Positions 23,201 through 38,200 of a stretch of DNA of 64,000 bases are shown here, piece after piece. The stretch is taken from assembly GCA_019914945.1 (NCBI GenBank), contig CM034108.1, forward strand, positions 10,790,280 to 10,854,279, read 5' to 3'. This DNA is from Typha latifolia. Lineage: Eukaryota; Streptophyta; Magnoliopsida; Poales; Typhaceae. The translations under genes and the position numbers were made by a program. Position 1 is the first letter of the stretch. The number at the start of each line of letters is the position of its first letter. The notes under the pieces are model-generated. The model was not told where the DNA came from. It did no database searches and worked only from the letters and a program-made list of their open reading frames with translations.

Positions 23201-26200
23201 TCAAAATACAAAGCACTGGAAGCTCCTTCATTGCTGCTGATATTGGTGGTAATTTTGGTAAGATAACCAGAAATATATTTATAGCACTGGAAGCTCCTTT
23301 ATACTTGACAGCTACAACCATCATCCATAAGGCTGGTTATATGGATATTTCCTCTATTCTATTCTTTAGAGATTCAACTTTACTACCTTTGTACCATAAA
23401 GTTGAGATAACCAGAAATCTATGGCAACATAAACACAATGATTTGTCCGTGCCTAGAATTCTAAGAGTGAATAACCTCTTGATAATAGCTATAATGCACA
23501 GGTACAGGTACAGGTACATAATTGAAGAGATCTAGCTTACTGCTTTAATCAAAACATAAAGAATTAAAAATCTTATTTATTATACAATTTTTTTCTTGAA
23601 TAACTCCTAATTGACAAGGTTGCATAACAAATCAAACTTAGATAATTCCAACTCATTTAATATGTTGTCAAGTTGTTTTTGTACTAGAAAGAATGACCAA
23701 AAAATGAGTGCAGAATAGATGACAAAGTAGATGAAACAGGAAACAACTAAATTTGGAGCTAGTTGTGCAGTGCAAGATGAGGATGGGATAGAACAAAATG
23801 GTTTAAGATGGTCAATGAAACATGGATATTCTTCTCGAGTAGCTCAAAATATATTTATGTATTAGGATACTAATTGAATGATATGGACAACTTAAAAGGC
23901 AGTTATCTCGATTTTCCAATTTCTAGAATAAAATAAAAGATGAATCAACAAAAGCAACTCTTGGATACTAAGCTTAGAGGGAATCAGGATGTCCACTAAC
24001 ACTGAAAACTCAAAAGAATGTCAAATTAAAAGAGAATTGCATAAGGTACTTATTTATGCCATCACCTTCTTATAGTATTTAGCTAATGAAATCATTTCAC
24101 GGTTTGAAGAGGTTCCAGCCAAAGATCATCTTCAGCCAAAGCATATTAGTTTCGGAAAAATAAAAAGGATCACCTTGGGCAGAAAGAGAGATTGATTTTG
24201 GTCGATATATCAATTTTGCCAAAACCAATCCAAAATACTCCTAGTTTTAGAGGGTTCAGACTACTGGGAATTTCTGTCAAAAAGTGTGAGCATTTGACCA
24301 AAGATGACTTTCCAAGAAGACTCACTAGGGAGGTAGCAACTATTTTCCTTCAGCCAGAAATATATTTCTGGATAGTTGATGATTCTTTCTAGGTTTACCT
24401 TATTGAGCACTTGTCTTTCTGAACATATGTTCTTGAAAGAAAACAAAAAAGGAATGCCCGAAAGAACATCTCACCTCTCTCAACCAACCCCTTCTCTCTC
24501 CTAGCTCTTTTCCCCACACCAAACCAAATTTTCCTCCCACCTCCCTTTGCAAAGTCTGAAATTGATCTATGCACCAAGTCTATTACTAACTGTCCTTCCA
24601 TTTCTGCTTCTGTTTTATTATTGAACTTATCAGTACTGTCAAAAAGAATAATAAACCACAATACCTGTACTATTATCTAGAACTAACAAAATATTTCTGG
24701 TCCCTTATTGATTCCCTGAACAATTGAGTCCATGTCAAGATGGACATAGATCCAGCCTGCAAAGGCAGATACAAGTCACTGTTACTTAAGTTGACTGATA
24801 TGTTCATCTCCTTTCCTGTAGGACTTCAGAAGTAAAATAAATTGCAAAATGTTGACAGCCAAATTTATAGCAATGAAAGCAGGAAACCTGAATGTGACAG
24901 TATTACTGTGTAGAAAACTAAGACACGATACAAGTATCTAAAACCATAATTCAATTCTTAGTATTAATTACAGGAATCAATAGCCTTTTGTCAAACAAAG
25001 AAAACAAGAAAAAAAAAAAGAACAACAGGAGTCAATATTATTTCGTGGCAAGTTGGAGTGGCATCAGCTTAAGACAATTGCAGGGCAGAAGTTCAAATTG
25101 GTAGAAAACATGTTCAATGAAAGTCCATGTAGAGGTAAGAATGATAAATTCAAATGGAAAGTGACATTCAGATGAACATGGGTCCTTAGAAACAGCAAGA
25201 GGTGAGCCTTTTATTTAGACACCGACAAAATAAGTGAAGAAAAAGGACTCAAGGACTCGAGCTATAATGTTTTTATTTTGTCAAAAGAAAAGCCCTTAAT
25301 CTAACTTTTATCCACATGAATTTCTTTCTTAACCCAGAAAACATTAACCTTCATATTGTAAATCACTAAATTATATAGTACTATCTAGGCATCCTAACCG
25401 AGAAACCAATCATAATATAGCATCTCCCTGGAAGAAAATGTGTGCTATAGCACATTAAAACAAGCTTAAGAATATGATAAGAGAATGACAATGAAAAAAA
25501 GGTCTTCCATTCCATTACCAGTGACAAAAACCGAAAGTAGCGCCAAATCAGGAAGAACTTCAACCACATAAAATTTAGAACCTGTCGCAAGACATGTACA
25601 AAAGTTAATATTTCTTATAAAAATATAAAATTTAAAGAAACCACAAACAAGCTAATCCAGTCTAAACAATTGAATGATTCATACAGAATGACAACATCCA
25701 CTTGCAATAATTGAAGATGAATAACTCACGAACAAGAAAGATGATATAGAAAAAGCACAAAACCTGTCCATATTTGAGGTGATAGTAAAGAAGAAAAAAA
25801 GAAGAAATCCTTTATCTAATAGCATAAAATACAATAGAACATGGTTAACATCCTATTGTTGTATGTAAAAGATGAACAACTTTAACAAAGAAGCATTCTG
25901 ATAATTACATGTAGACAGCAAGACAGGTATCTTTATTCTAACTACTACATTAAACCAATTACTGAATGAAAGAAAGAAAAAACAAATTATAGAATGCAAC
26001 TTTTGCATTAATCTATATAAGTTCTTTATGCACAGTGGCTTCATCTCCAATATAGATATAGTAACTTTGACTTTTACACTGAAAAAGAAGATAAGTCTTC
26101 AATGTTATCAACAGTAGGCTAGTTCATATATACATACATTTGAAAACCTAAAAATCATCATATATTTATCTTACCCCGTAAACAATAATGAATATCTCAA

Positions 26201-29200
26201 ACGGTGCCATATGCCGCCACAATCCACTGCATAATACCAAAAAGAAAAAAAGAGTAGTGTATTCATGATCAACATGTAAAGCTCATATCATTAACTTGCT
26301 CAACCTAAAAGCAGCTCACCTGATTGCAAAGGCATTGTAGTAGAAAAAGTGAGTCATGGCTTCCATGAGGAAGAAACTTAGAACCCATCTAAGCCCATAT
26401 GATAGTATTTGTCCAGCAGAATAATTCTTTTGGGGTGCATCTAGCTGCAATATTGCTATAGTGAGGTTGTTGTGAATTGAACTTAAAAAATATGTTGGCT
26501 ATACATTAACTAGCACAGATAGGGGTGAAAATGGATGTTACAATCATAAAATCATATCCATTTCCACTTTTCTCCTCCAGATATGGATAGTAAAAGGATA
26601 GAAAAACAGTGAACATATTCACATAATATGGAGAGGAATAAGATTGGATATTGAATATATCCGTAGTTGATTTGGAAAGACATAAAATTGCCTGAATCTA
26701 TAAATATAAGCAAAAAAGTCAAAAGAGTTTTTAGAAGTTCACATAAAAATACAAAAAAAAATCTTTGCTATTCATTTTTTTTTTTTGGCTCTTTTAACAA
26801 TATTTTGAATGATTAAACTCAACTTTAGTCCTAATGATGGATGGCCACGCCATGGCACGGCCGGCAAGTGCCGTGAGCTGCAAGAGAGGGAGAGAAAAAG
26901 ATGAGGGAGACTACTCATCTTCACCTTTCGCCACTCGCCGTTGACGCTCATCATCGATCTCGTCGTCGCCGATCTCACCGTCGTTCAAGTTGGAGGTGTC
27001 GCTCGCGTCAAAGCCCTAGCTCAAGGAGGAAGAAGGGCAGATGGGTTGATCGGTTTGTCGGGTTTGGTTAAAAACTTAAGTTGCAAATAGGTGCCATGCG
27101 GCACCCCTTGTGCCACGTGCTGATACACCACCGGCATGAGGTATGCCGGTCAACACGGCCATCATTCTCGTAATATTGATGGAACATGGCCAATTACCAT
27201 TTTGACCTCATTACAAGGGTTGGCTAGGAGACCTTTAGAAGAGATTATTAACCTCATAAGCTAATGGATTTCTTCTCACCAAAGACAAAAATCATCATTG
27301 GAGCCTTACCTTCTTTTTTGTCCAATCCTTAGTTAACCCTTCTTCCGTCCTGATTTATGTCTCTTTGTGTGATAACTTCTCATATTTCCTTCCAAAAGAG
27401 GGAAAGCGTACTTATTCGACGAATTGGAATACCGATTTCATCTCTCCTTCCCTCGTTCACTCTCTCCCTCTACCCCCTCGCACACCCCTCCTTAGCCTTT
27501 CTCCACCTGAAGCAGCTTTGTCTACCTCTCCTTGTTTGTCAATATGGCAGCTGTGCCTTTCCACATGTTGTACAGCCGGGCAAGTCCTATGCCCATCTAT
27601 CTCCACAGAATGTGCCAGCAATACTAAAATCCTTTGATGAAAACATCACATGAAAACTTTTTAAACAATGGATTCACACAATAGTGAGCTCCAGGCAATT
27701 TTCTAAGAATGGTTCGTGGACAAAAGACAAAGGTAATGAGAATCTGTACAAATTTGATTAGAACTATGTCGGTAGTGGCATTGAAAGACAAGTTAAAGAG
27801 CACCATAATGCACAAGGCTCCCATTTTTGCTGTCTGAGGAGGCCAATATGTACATAGCCTTACACTCCTTAATGGAATTATAAGTTCATTGACAAAAGTA
27901 TATATGTTTAAAATAACAACTGCCACCACCAAGGCCTATATTGCATGAAGATTATAAAGTCATGTGGTTGGCCGATAGAAAAAATAATCAAGATATGCAC
28001 TAATCAAGAAATGCTGCTTTAATTTCTAATTAAAATGAAAAATTGCACTGTCCAGGAAATAAGAAAATGTGTCTGACCTGTTTAGCAAATGCATTGAAGC
28101 TTATAATTGGCCCAGCAATATAAAGTGGCGCATATATCAAATAGCATAAATACATATTAAACGAGTAGTTGTCGACGTGACTTTCCTGCCAAATGTAAAA
28201 AAAATAATGATACTAATGCTACAAAATTATACAAGACAAAGAAGGTAAGCAAAAAATGCAAGATGTGAAAAGGCCAACCTTTTTTATAACAGGCAGATGC
28301 AATATTTGAAGATTCTGAAGTTCTACCACAATGTAACAAGTGATAAATAATAGGCAAGGATTGTAGTGCCGACACAATATCAAGTTATCAACACACCCCA
28401 GTGCACTACTAGCGCGCATCTAAATAGGTTTTTTTAGGATATTTATACATATTTTAAATTTTAATATATATGTATTAAAATCAACATTAGAATATTTTAT
28501 CCCTAGTTAATATTGCAAAAAACTAATATATTAGAATAGTCAAGTAGAAATATGATTCAACAAGTAATGTCAAATAGCATCAAATAAGAAAAGCATTTAT
28601 TTTGATGGGATTTGGAATTCTCAACCTTGGATCAACCTCCTCTCCTATATCACTCTTTCTCCTCCTTTTCTTCCTTCTGGTTTGGGAAATAAGCCTACCA
28701 AAAAAGAGACCTCAAATAGGGGTCTCTTTCAGTAAGTTAAATAGGTATCAGACGATAAAAAAGGCATTTTGCTCGATACCCTACCCGTACCGAGTGATAC
28801 AGGCAATGGCACACGTCAGCATGTGAGAGTGCCATCGGCACGCCCATTGCTAGGTGCCGGCATGGCAATCCTTGTCAATAGGTATTGCAGAAGTGTCATC
28901 TTTTATAAATTTTAAAGAGCAACATGAGGCTTTAAAAGACAATCAAGTTACAGGTTCAATAATGCAATTATAAGTTGCAAAACAAAGATGCATGGAAATA
29001 AAGGTCAAGGTGAAGTACATTCTTGTCATGGAATGCAAGGTAAGCTAAGTTACAAGTGAAAATGAACAAATATAGAACAAAGAACGATTAACTTTCTAAA
29101 AAGCTCATTGAATACAATATTCCAAAGAGATAACAGAAGCTAAATTGTTATTACAAATAAAAAAAGAGCCTTGTGTTGCTTATCTTTGGGTCACTACATG

Positions 29201-32200
29201 TGGTATGGACATTTCCATAGTCACCTTATCTAATGTAATCCTCTATAAGTACAAGGTCTGTCAAAGTAGGGTAGTCTCTGTTGTAACTGGGCATCAGTTA
29301 AGCCCATTTAGCCAAATAGGACTGTTGCTAGCAGCATATGTCCATGTTAGTTGACTGTCCACAAGTTGAGGGCGTTATGAACAATTCTTGACAAGTGGCC
29401 AGGAAAATGTTGTATATGTAGATGACAGGGAAATCCTAGCAGAACCCTAGTCGGGTTGGCATACTATCTTTTTCCTGATGTTAGTCACTTGATTCCTCTC
29501 TTATTCATCTCTGAATTTTCTTTTCTGACACTCTTCCACTTCACCTCTGCAAAACTTTACATCAACTGATTCTCAAATCTTCCACATGGTATAGAAGCAG
29601 GTCTGAAAAGATAAAGTTTCTCTTACGTAAACTTCGACTCCTACAATTTCTTCGCGGAGGAAAGGGTTGATTAAATTACAAACATAATCAGTCTAATAGT
29701 CTCCAATTTTGCAAAGACTGATAATCTGAGAATCTTCTGATTCCTATTATTGTCTAGATTTCAGAGATGGGAAAAAAAAATGCAACAAGCTGCCAGAAAT
29801 AAGGGGACTAAATTAGTTAAATGAACCAGTGGATATTTCTTTTGGACCAAGTTCAGTACTTACTGTATGGAAGTGGATATTTGCGTAAAGATGAAATTAT
29901 ATGATCTACTTTTTTCCTTCACTCCTTTACATTTAATTATGAGAATTTATTAGCTTAGGCAACTCAAAAGTACCATGATGCACAATGAATAAACTGTAGA
30001 AGGGCTATTCAATTGATACAATAAAAATACCTGTAAAGAAAGGTAACAGGTCTGGCCAGAAGAACAAATATGACAACGCTGCATATGTTTCTGCATCCAT
30101 AAAGTACAGCTACTTAGTGCACGTCAGGCATTTGTGAACAAACATGAAATAGGGGTAATGAGACATGTATTCAGAAATTATCTACAAAAATAGTGATATA
30201 TGAAATTAGTAATATCATTGCACAGGAGAAATTAGATAATAATTCATCTTGATGGTTTCCATATGAAAATAGGTTCCAGCATTACAATCAAATCACAGAC
30301 AGCACCAGCGTGTCCCAATAACTAGGGCTCAAGTTAACTAAAAGTAAAGAATGCTCCCAGGAAGAAAATAGATAGATTTCACAACCTGCTGCCTAACCAA
30401 GACTTGAAGCTTCTAGTATATAGGCAAAGTAAAACATAGGAAGATGACAGGATTGTGATGAAACTCAGAATAGACTTGTCCACCTTACTTCTACAGCCAG
30501 AGCAAAGATGTAGAAGAAGAACTTAGACATGTACAGGAAAATAGTGTATCAGAGCAAATTTTCTTTCATTGAAAAGAAACAAAAGAAATATGCACAAGTA
30601 ATGCGAAGGATAACTTCAAAGATTTTGTATAATATCTAGTGAAAAAATTCCAAGTTCCTAACAATGATTTATGCTGAAAACAGAATACTTCAGCATGTCT
30701 AACAATCCCGTCCTCAGTCTTCATCCACAGTAGAGATATCCAAGGTCACACAGAATTGCAGATACCCCAAGGCAAAGAAATGTGCATGACTAAATATGAG
30801 GATTACCTTCAAAGATTTTGGATATTATCTAATGTATTCAAATTCCATTTAAAGGAAAAAAAATCCAAGTTCCTAACTATAATTTGCACTGGGAACTGAT
30901 ATTAGTATATTACAGTATCTCTGACTATTTCATCTTCAATCTTCAGCCATATTAATGTTTTTCATGGTCATGCGGTTACAAATGCAAAAGGAATTTAACG
31001 TAGAAAGAATTTAGAGTTCATGAGTGAGAAATAAACAAAAAAATGAGGTGAAAACAAGTGAATACTTGTATGTGAAGACTTGTATTTCTGTGTAAGAACA
31101 TATGTGGAAAACAAGAAAGATACATCAATATATAAACTCATAAGTAACCCAATGCATGTCAGTCTAATAACCCTTTCTTCAAATTGACTACTTTATTTTG
31201 TTATTGTTATCAAAGTTCAATTTAGCAAAGAATGATAAGCATCATACCTCCTTATCAAAGTGACGAACTTCAAATGACCAATGATAATCACATCCAAAGC
31301 TGATCATACGTAAAACAACTGTCAGAGAATGAAACACACAATAAGGGAGAAATTACTTAACTTCCAGGAAAAAAAAAAAGAGGAAGCAACAAAAAAAAGA
31401 AAAAAAAGGAACAAGTTATTGCGATTGCTACCTAATTATTTACTGAGAAATATCCAAAAACAAATGGAAGTCTAGAAGAATCTCCTATAAAAAAAGGGCT
31501 TTCCAGTAACTAGACACAACAATTCTTAACCTGTTCCAAGGGAAAATCCCTTGGTACAGAGAAAATGTTTTCCCTAATTACAGTAACTAGACCAAATAAT
31601 CCTATCGGAAATCAAGTTCTGCGACTAGTTCCCAAACACCCTTTACGTTCTCTCCTTTTTTCTCTCTTTCTAAGTGTCTCCTGTTTCTAAGTCCCTTCCC
31701 TCCACTCCCCAACACCATTTTTATGCATTTACTGCAGTGGATGTGATTGTCAGCCTCCTTTTAGAAATTATTTTCTTTAAGTGTGCTAGAAGAATGAGCA
31801 TGAAAGCATCATTGAAATTTGAGGTGCAAGCAAACAATTACATACCTAGGTTGAAGCATATATGCCATCTAAAAGTACCCCTGTGATTGTCCAAAAAAGC
31901 GAAGTGTTTCCTGTTTTCCACTACCAAATATTCAGTGTTACAAGAATTAAAAATGCACTGAGAAAAGTATTACGTGGCATGGACAAGATTATCATATAAC
32001 TAACCCAAATGAAGAAAAAGAATAGCCTTCATATACACGATTCACTATGAGAGTAGCTAGATTGAAAATCCAAAGAATGGCAATGCAGTACTTGGATCGT
32101 GCAAAAATCTGCAAAAGAGAAGATTATTTACTTGAAAGAAACATTACAGACACCAATAAAAGCAAACTGTATAGATAGAAATTTTGGACTGGAAAAGCTA

Positions 32201-35200
32201 AAAACTAGAATAGAGAGAATAAGAATGAGAGATGCATGAACTTATTTTTCACATAATCTGATTGGACAGGCTTGGTAGGACTAGGTTAGCCTTGACCTAG
32301 GTGGTATTCTTAAGATATAAAGTGATAAACCAAATTTAGGATAATGAAATGCTTCAAAAAGTCAGGTGTAGGCCAATATCAAGCAACTGAAGATAGCTCC
32401 ATCTTAAATCAACCTCGGTTCACTAATCTATTAACCAAAATATGCTGCACCGATTCATTGTACAAAGAAACTTTCGTATGTTGATCAAATATAGTTAACG
32501 CTTTCAAGAGAAACAATATGTCGCGTCAGAATAAGATCAGCAAAGGAACCAGCAGAAGTAAGAATGAATGGGGAATTTCTAGATAATCCCCTATACCATT
32601 GTTGATAAGGCATCGGAAGGGGATGGTGCTAATACCGATCAATATGCCCACATGGTTAATTCATATTCCAACCAACGATTGCCGTGCCACAAGTACGGAT
32701 CATGCCGACCACCGGCTGGCACGGTATGGCACGGCACGTATAGCGGCACTTGCTGACCATACCGTAAGAGAATGAGAGAAAAAAATAAAGGATACTCACC
32801 TTAGCCTTTGTCATTACCATTGATGTCACCAATCGCCGCTCGCCTTCGCCGTCGCCCGAGCTCGCGTCGAGTGCCCTAGCTCTAGGGAGGAGGAAGAGAT
32901 GATTCATATCCAGATCCGCAACTTAAGTTTTTAACTGATAACCTTATCTCTCTCTCTCTTCCTCCTCCCTCCAACTAGGGCACTCGACGCGAGCTCGGAT
33001 GACGGCGATAGCGACAGCAATCGGCAATGGGTAGCTCGACGACAAGATCGATGGCGAGAAGCAAAACTATTAGGAGGGGTGTCATGCGGCACCCCTCATG
33101 CCACGTGCTGGTACGCCGCCGGCACGGCCATCCATGGTTCCAACTTTCAACCATATCTTCTTTTTTTGTCTACATCTAGCATTATCACCTAGATTTTCAC
33201 ATATTGTTATGTTCACTATCCTATCTCTCAACGATGGTCGTGCCATGCTAATATCGGCACGAGGCATGCTGATCAGCACATCCCCACGTGCCACTGCCAC
33301 GCATTTAACATATTTTTAATTAAAATTTTAGAATATTTAGAGATATTTTTTAATTTTCAACATGCCAATCTTAAATTTTTGATTTAAATATATGTACTAA
33401 AACCTACATTATAGTGTTTTATCTTTAGATTATCTTTGTAAATAATTTATTTTATTAAAGATAAAGTAATAGTCAAATACAAATATTATTGAACACATAA
33501 TATGATTGAATACATTAATTAAAACTAATATCAATGATTAAACACTCTATAATATAATTGAACACATAATAATATTCAACACATAATATTAAAGTTGATT
33601 GATGATAATTGATAAAAATAAAAAAATGTTTAAAAAAATGGGCTTCACATATCATATTATGTTTGTTAAGAAAATGATTAAAGTTGATTTGATAATAATT
33701 CACAAAAATAGAAAAAAATTTAAAACAAAAGATTGCTCCACATTGGTATGACTCGACATAAAAGTGTACCACTGGCATACCCCATCCTAAGTGTTGTGCC
33801 ACAACAGCACAGCCATCCTTGCTATCTCTTACAACCATCCTTAGGGCACTCTGACAATAATATCTTCTTCCTATGAGGTCATGCATTACAAAATTGAACA
33901 TGTTAATCTCATTCCTTCTTTTCCTATCACAAGGCATCGTACTTTTGAATTTGTTTAATGGCTTTAGATGATGACATGTTGTTACCATAATCCTCATGGG
34001 TAGGCCACTTCCAGATTAGATAGGACTTCTGTATCAACTTTTACACTTGTGTATCTTTCTGTCTATAAACATTTAGCTCCATCTCAAGCCATCCTACTTT
34101 GACACTATCTAATAGTAGCATCTCCTTTTGGGGAAGTTCAGTAAATCAGGGAACCAGCAAGCCATAACCTTTTCCAAGAGCTTACTTTTTGTTTCTAGTG
34201 AACCTGTTAAAAATTTGCTTAGATGCAACTGATATTGTTGCCCCAAATTTAGCTTTCCTCACCACTTTATGCTTAGACTGCTATACTAGATAGGAAGAAA
34301 CTGCATAATATTGTCTCATCATGGTTTCCAGAGTTTCGTAGTTATAAAAAAGTTCAATAATAAAATTACTCAACCTTAAGTCCTTATTCCCACATTATCC
34401 AACCTTAAGCCTTATTCCCCTATTTGAAGGGTAACTAGATAAGACCTTAATATCTCAAACAGCAAAGCAAATCAATACACTGGTAAACACCATTGCTCTG
34501 AATTCTTGCAACAATAAGAAGCATATAAAAGCATCATTAATAATGTTCTTTCACATTAAGTAAAAAGCAACCCTTACGCGTTGATAATGACTAACAATTA
34601 AAGATTCTGATTGAAAGGAAATAAATATTAACGTAGTGTTAATAAAGCACAAACCTTCACTATAGAAAAATTCATTACAGCAATCATAAGAATAAATCCA
34701 ATACTGCAATAGCAATCAATTAGTTAGATAAGAATCCACAATTTTAACAAATATAATAAAAGATATGATTATGATCAACTGCATACCAAGCTCCATGTAG
34801 ATATGATAAATAAATCAAAGATATCAAACCCCATAAGACTGACATCCCTTTTCCTTTCAGGCCATAACAGTAGCGAATGACATTTGCTATGATTATAAAG
34901 GCCCCCATAACAGCAGTAAGAACAGGCAGGTTTCCTCGAAAGTTTCTCCATTGTGAGTCAGAGAGGTCCTGCACAATATATGAAGATTTAAAATAAATAA
35001 TTTTAAACTTTTAACTGAAAATGAGAAGCATGTTTCTTTAGACATCAATAGAAAATTTTCTTAAATATTACAATAAAGGACAAAAAAATGTTTCACACTA
35101 CTGTGTAACAAACATAAGATGACAAAAAAAAAAAAAAATGCATAACATGAAAAACAGAGGCCAACTAGATAGTTTTTCGGACACACCTCAGTAATAACCA

Positions 35201-38200
35201 GAATGATGAAATTGCCTAAAGTTCATTGGTCTATTCATGAAGAAGCAAGTATCTTTTCTTCTTCAAAAAAGCTCCTTGAACTAAAGATCTAACTCATTAT
35301 GTAGAACACAAAGAAGCTAACTCTGAACTCCATGCAACATTTATAGAAGGATTTGATGAATCTTGGCCTTTAATACTAAGTTTTGGGAAACCAGCCGATG
35401 AAATTCCTCCAGAGCCACCTGAAATTCCTTTGCCATAGGCTTTTATGATAGCTTGTCAGCCTGAAGTTAACCCTCCCACCTACTAGCGTTGTTCTGCAGC
35501 AGTCTAGAGGCTATTTGGAGGCCGCGGAGTGATGTAGAAAGCTTTTAAGGAGGCCGATGGGTGGAGTTGGTGATATTGTCGGTGGTGGCAATAAGATTTG
35601 AACTGGTAAAGGGTTTGAGGAGTTTGGTCCATGGAAGAAGATGATCCACTAAATGGATGAAGTTTTCTTCCTTATGTTTGATCCACATATAGTGGATCTT
35701 TCTTTTAAATTAGATCCAATAAGAGGATTTAACTTATGTGGATCTTTCATTTTAGATCCAATAAGAGGATCCAACTTAAATCCCAAGATAAAGAGGAGGC
35801 TTTTCTCTTCCAATGGGAGAAAGAAAAGATGTATCTAACTCCCTCTCCCTCTCTCTCCCCGTCCCTCTATATCTCTTTCTGCACTCTTTCATTTTTTTCC
35901 CTTTTTTTTTTGAGTCGACATGGTGCATTGGCATGACAAGTACCACAATATGCACTGTGCCAACGACAAGGAAATCCTTAACTCTTTTCATCCAAATTGA
36001 ATTAAACATGTATGCAATTTATAGCTTCAAGATACTTTTGTACCTTCATGCCAACTTATACTCCTAGTTATACACAAAAAGCACTTGTTATACCAATATT
36101 TATGGATAAATGACTTCAACTTAGCAATTGGAAACTATTTTTGGGGCATCCCCATTTGCCACGGCACACTAAGGCATGCACTTCGCATGGCATGTGCCCA
36201 ACCGAGCCAATGCTGACATGCCTCATGCAACTGGCAAGACAATCTTTGTCTATTATATAAACTCTAAAAAAGCCATCATAGTGCAATAAGAAGATTTTAT
36301 TTATTAGTTAATTATTTCAGATCAACTAAACACATCTTAGAATGATAGAGATTAGCATAATTCTAATATGATTAACTCTTATGCTAACAAGATAACCTCA
36401 ATTCCTAGACTTTCTATGTTATACATACATGCACAAAAGAAAAGGAAGAGAATTTGAAGAAAATCTGTAGTTAAAATATCTAGGTTTATCATTGGTATAA
36501 TAGATAGCAGTGTCGATCCTCGGTTGGCATAGCATGCCCACTTGTTTAAGAGATAGGCGAGTTCTAGTCTAAGTGAAATAGGATTTGGTACAAACTTTAG
36601 AACACAACTCAATTCATGTGAGATTGGAGAGTTTTAGACTAAATGAAACAAAGTTTGATACAAACCTTAGAACCCAACCCAACCTAAAAGCTTACGCTAT
36701 TAGGTGAAAGCTCAAGTATCCATATAACCCTTTCACTTTAACCTGTGGAACTAAGTTCTCACATATAATACTCAACAATCTCCCCCTTCATATGTGAGCG
36801 CAATATCAATTCGACACAATCCAAGTCTAATCGGATCGAATCATGAGGATATTAGGCTCACTGAATCGAGTCAATTTATCTTTTATTTGATTTATATTTA
36901 TCTCTTATGTAAGCCCTTAAAGCAAGTCCAATTAAGTCATGTAAGCCACTAGGGCAAATTCAATTAAATCATATAAGCCTCTAAAACAAGTTTTAGACTT
37001 TTAGTTAGAGTCATATAAGCCTTTAGGGCTGAATTCGAGTAGGACTCATTATACCCAACCTCTATATATAGAGGGGCTAGACTTCTTAATTTAGGAATCC
37101 AAGCATCTAAGCATTGAGAATTAATTGAGTTTAGTTATTTTCTTACCGTTTTATCATAATCGTTAGATCATCTTTACCTTTGTAGAAGTAGATCATAACC
37201 GTAGAACCTCTAAAACTTTCAAACCTTGGCCACTACCTTCCTTCAGCAATCACCCTACTATAAGGCTGTTCACCACAACCCTTGGCCATCCACCACCCTC
37301 TGATGACCGCTGTAATATCGAATATTAACCGTTCTGACATTGCTCCACTATTTTAATTATATATTTTCATCCAAACATACGATTGACGTGAAAGCAGAGC
37401 CATTAGAATCTTAATCTCATAAAGCTACACCAACTAAATTTTCATAATATTCTTACGTCTGAATCGATCCAGATCTGATCCGTAACACAATTGTTCTGCC
37501 TCGAATCCAATCTACTATTCTTATGCCAACCTTTTGCCCAGTTTCTTTTCCGATCATCCACCGATGTCAAGAGTCTAGCTCTTCAATACCATCAACTATT
37601 ATTCATGAGTCACTGCTAATCTACTCATTCAAGCTCATGCATTAATTTCACACAACCTTGTCATAAATCGGGACCCTTACTCCATCGAGTGTAACCGAGC
37701 TTGCACATCAATTTCATGTGCCCAAGCCCAATCCAGCTCTTAAACTCCACCAGTAGCACCATGTCGCGACTACCGCGTTACCATGACTCATTCAGAAGAG
37801 CTTGTATGTCCATTAAAACCATCAAATTAGTCGCACCAAATCGCTTCAGAGAGCAATCCAAAATTGTCGAACAATCAGCTCTGATATCACTTGTGATCAA
37901 GCCTGCTAGAAGCATGAAGCTACATGCAAGATTGCATAAGCAGTTTTTGACGGATGTAATGAACATTGTTGTGTACCTGAACCTGACCGATAGAGGACCT
38001 TCAGTACCATTAGATGGAGCACTATTAGGGGAGGTACGGACTAGCAAGGGGATACAACTATCACACCTTAGAATTTTCGGCTACATATCGTGTGTTAATA
38101 TTAATTCTAATAATATGAACAAGTTGGATGCCAAGTCTATGAAGTGCATTTTCGTTAGGAATGGACAAAATGATTTTGGATATTGCTTTTAGGATAGAAG

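Noticed and set aside
24693..24760. Possible extra GUP1 exon inside intron 12
   Set aside because: Exons 25581-25519 and 23156-23047 already join in phase and match the expected protein order without a gap.
33098..33319. Small plus-strand ORF in GUP1 intron 4
   Set aside because: Lies wholly in the GGCA-rich repeat; no conserved motif.
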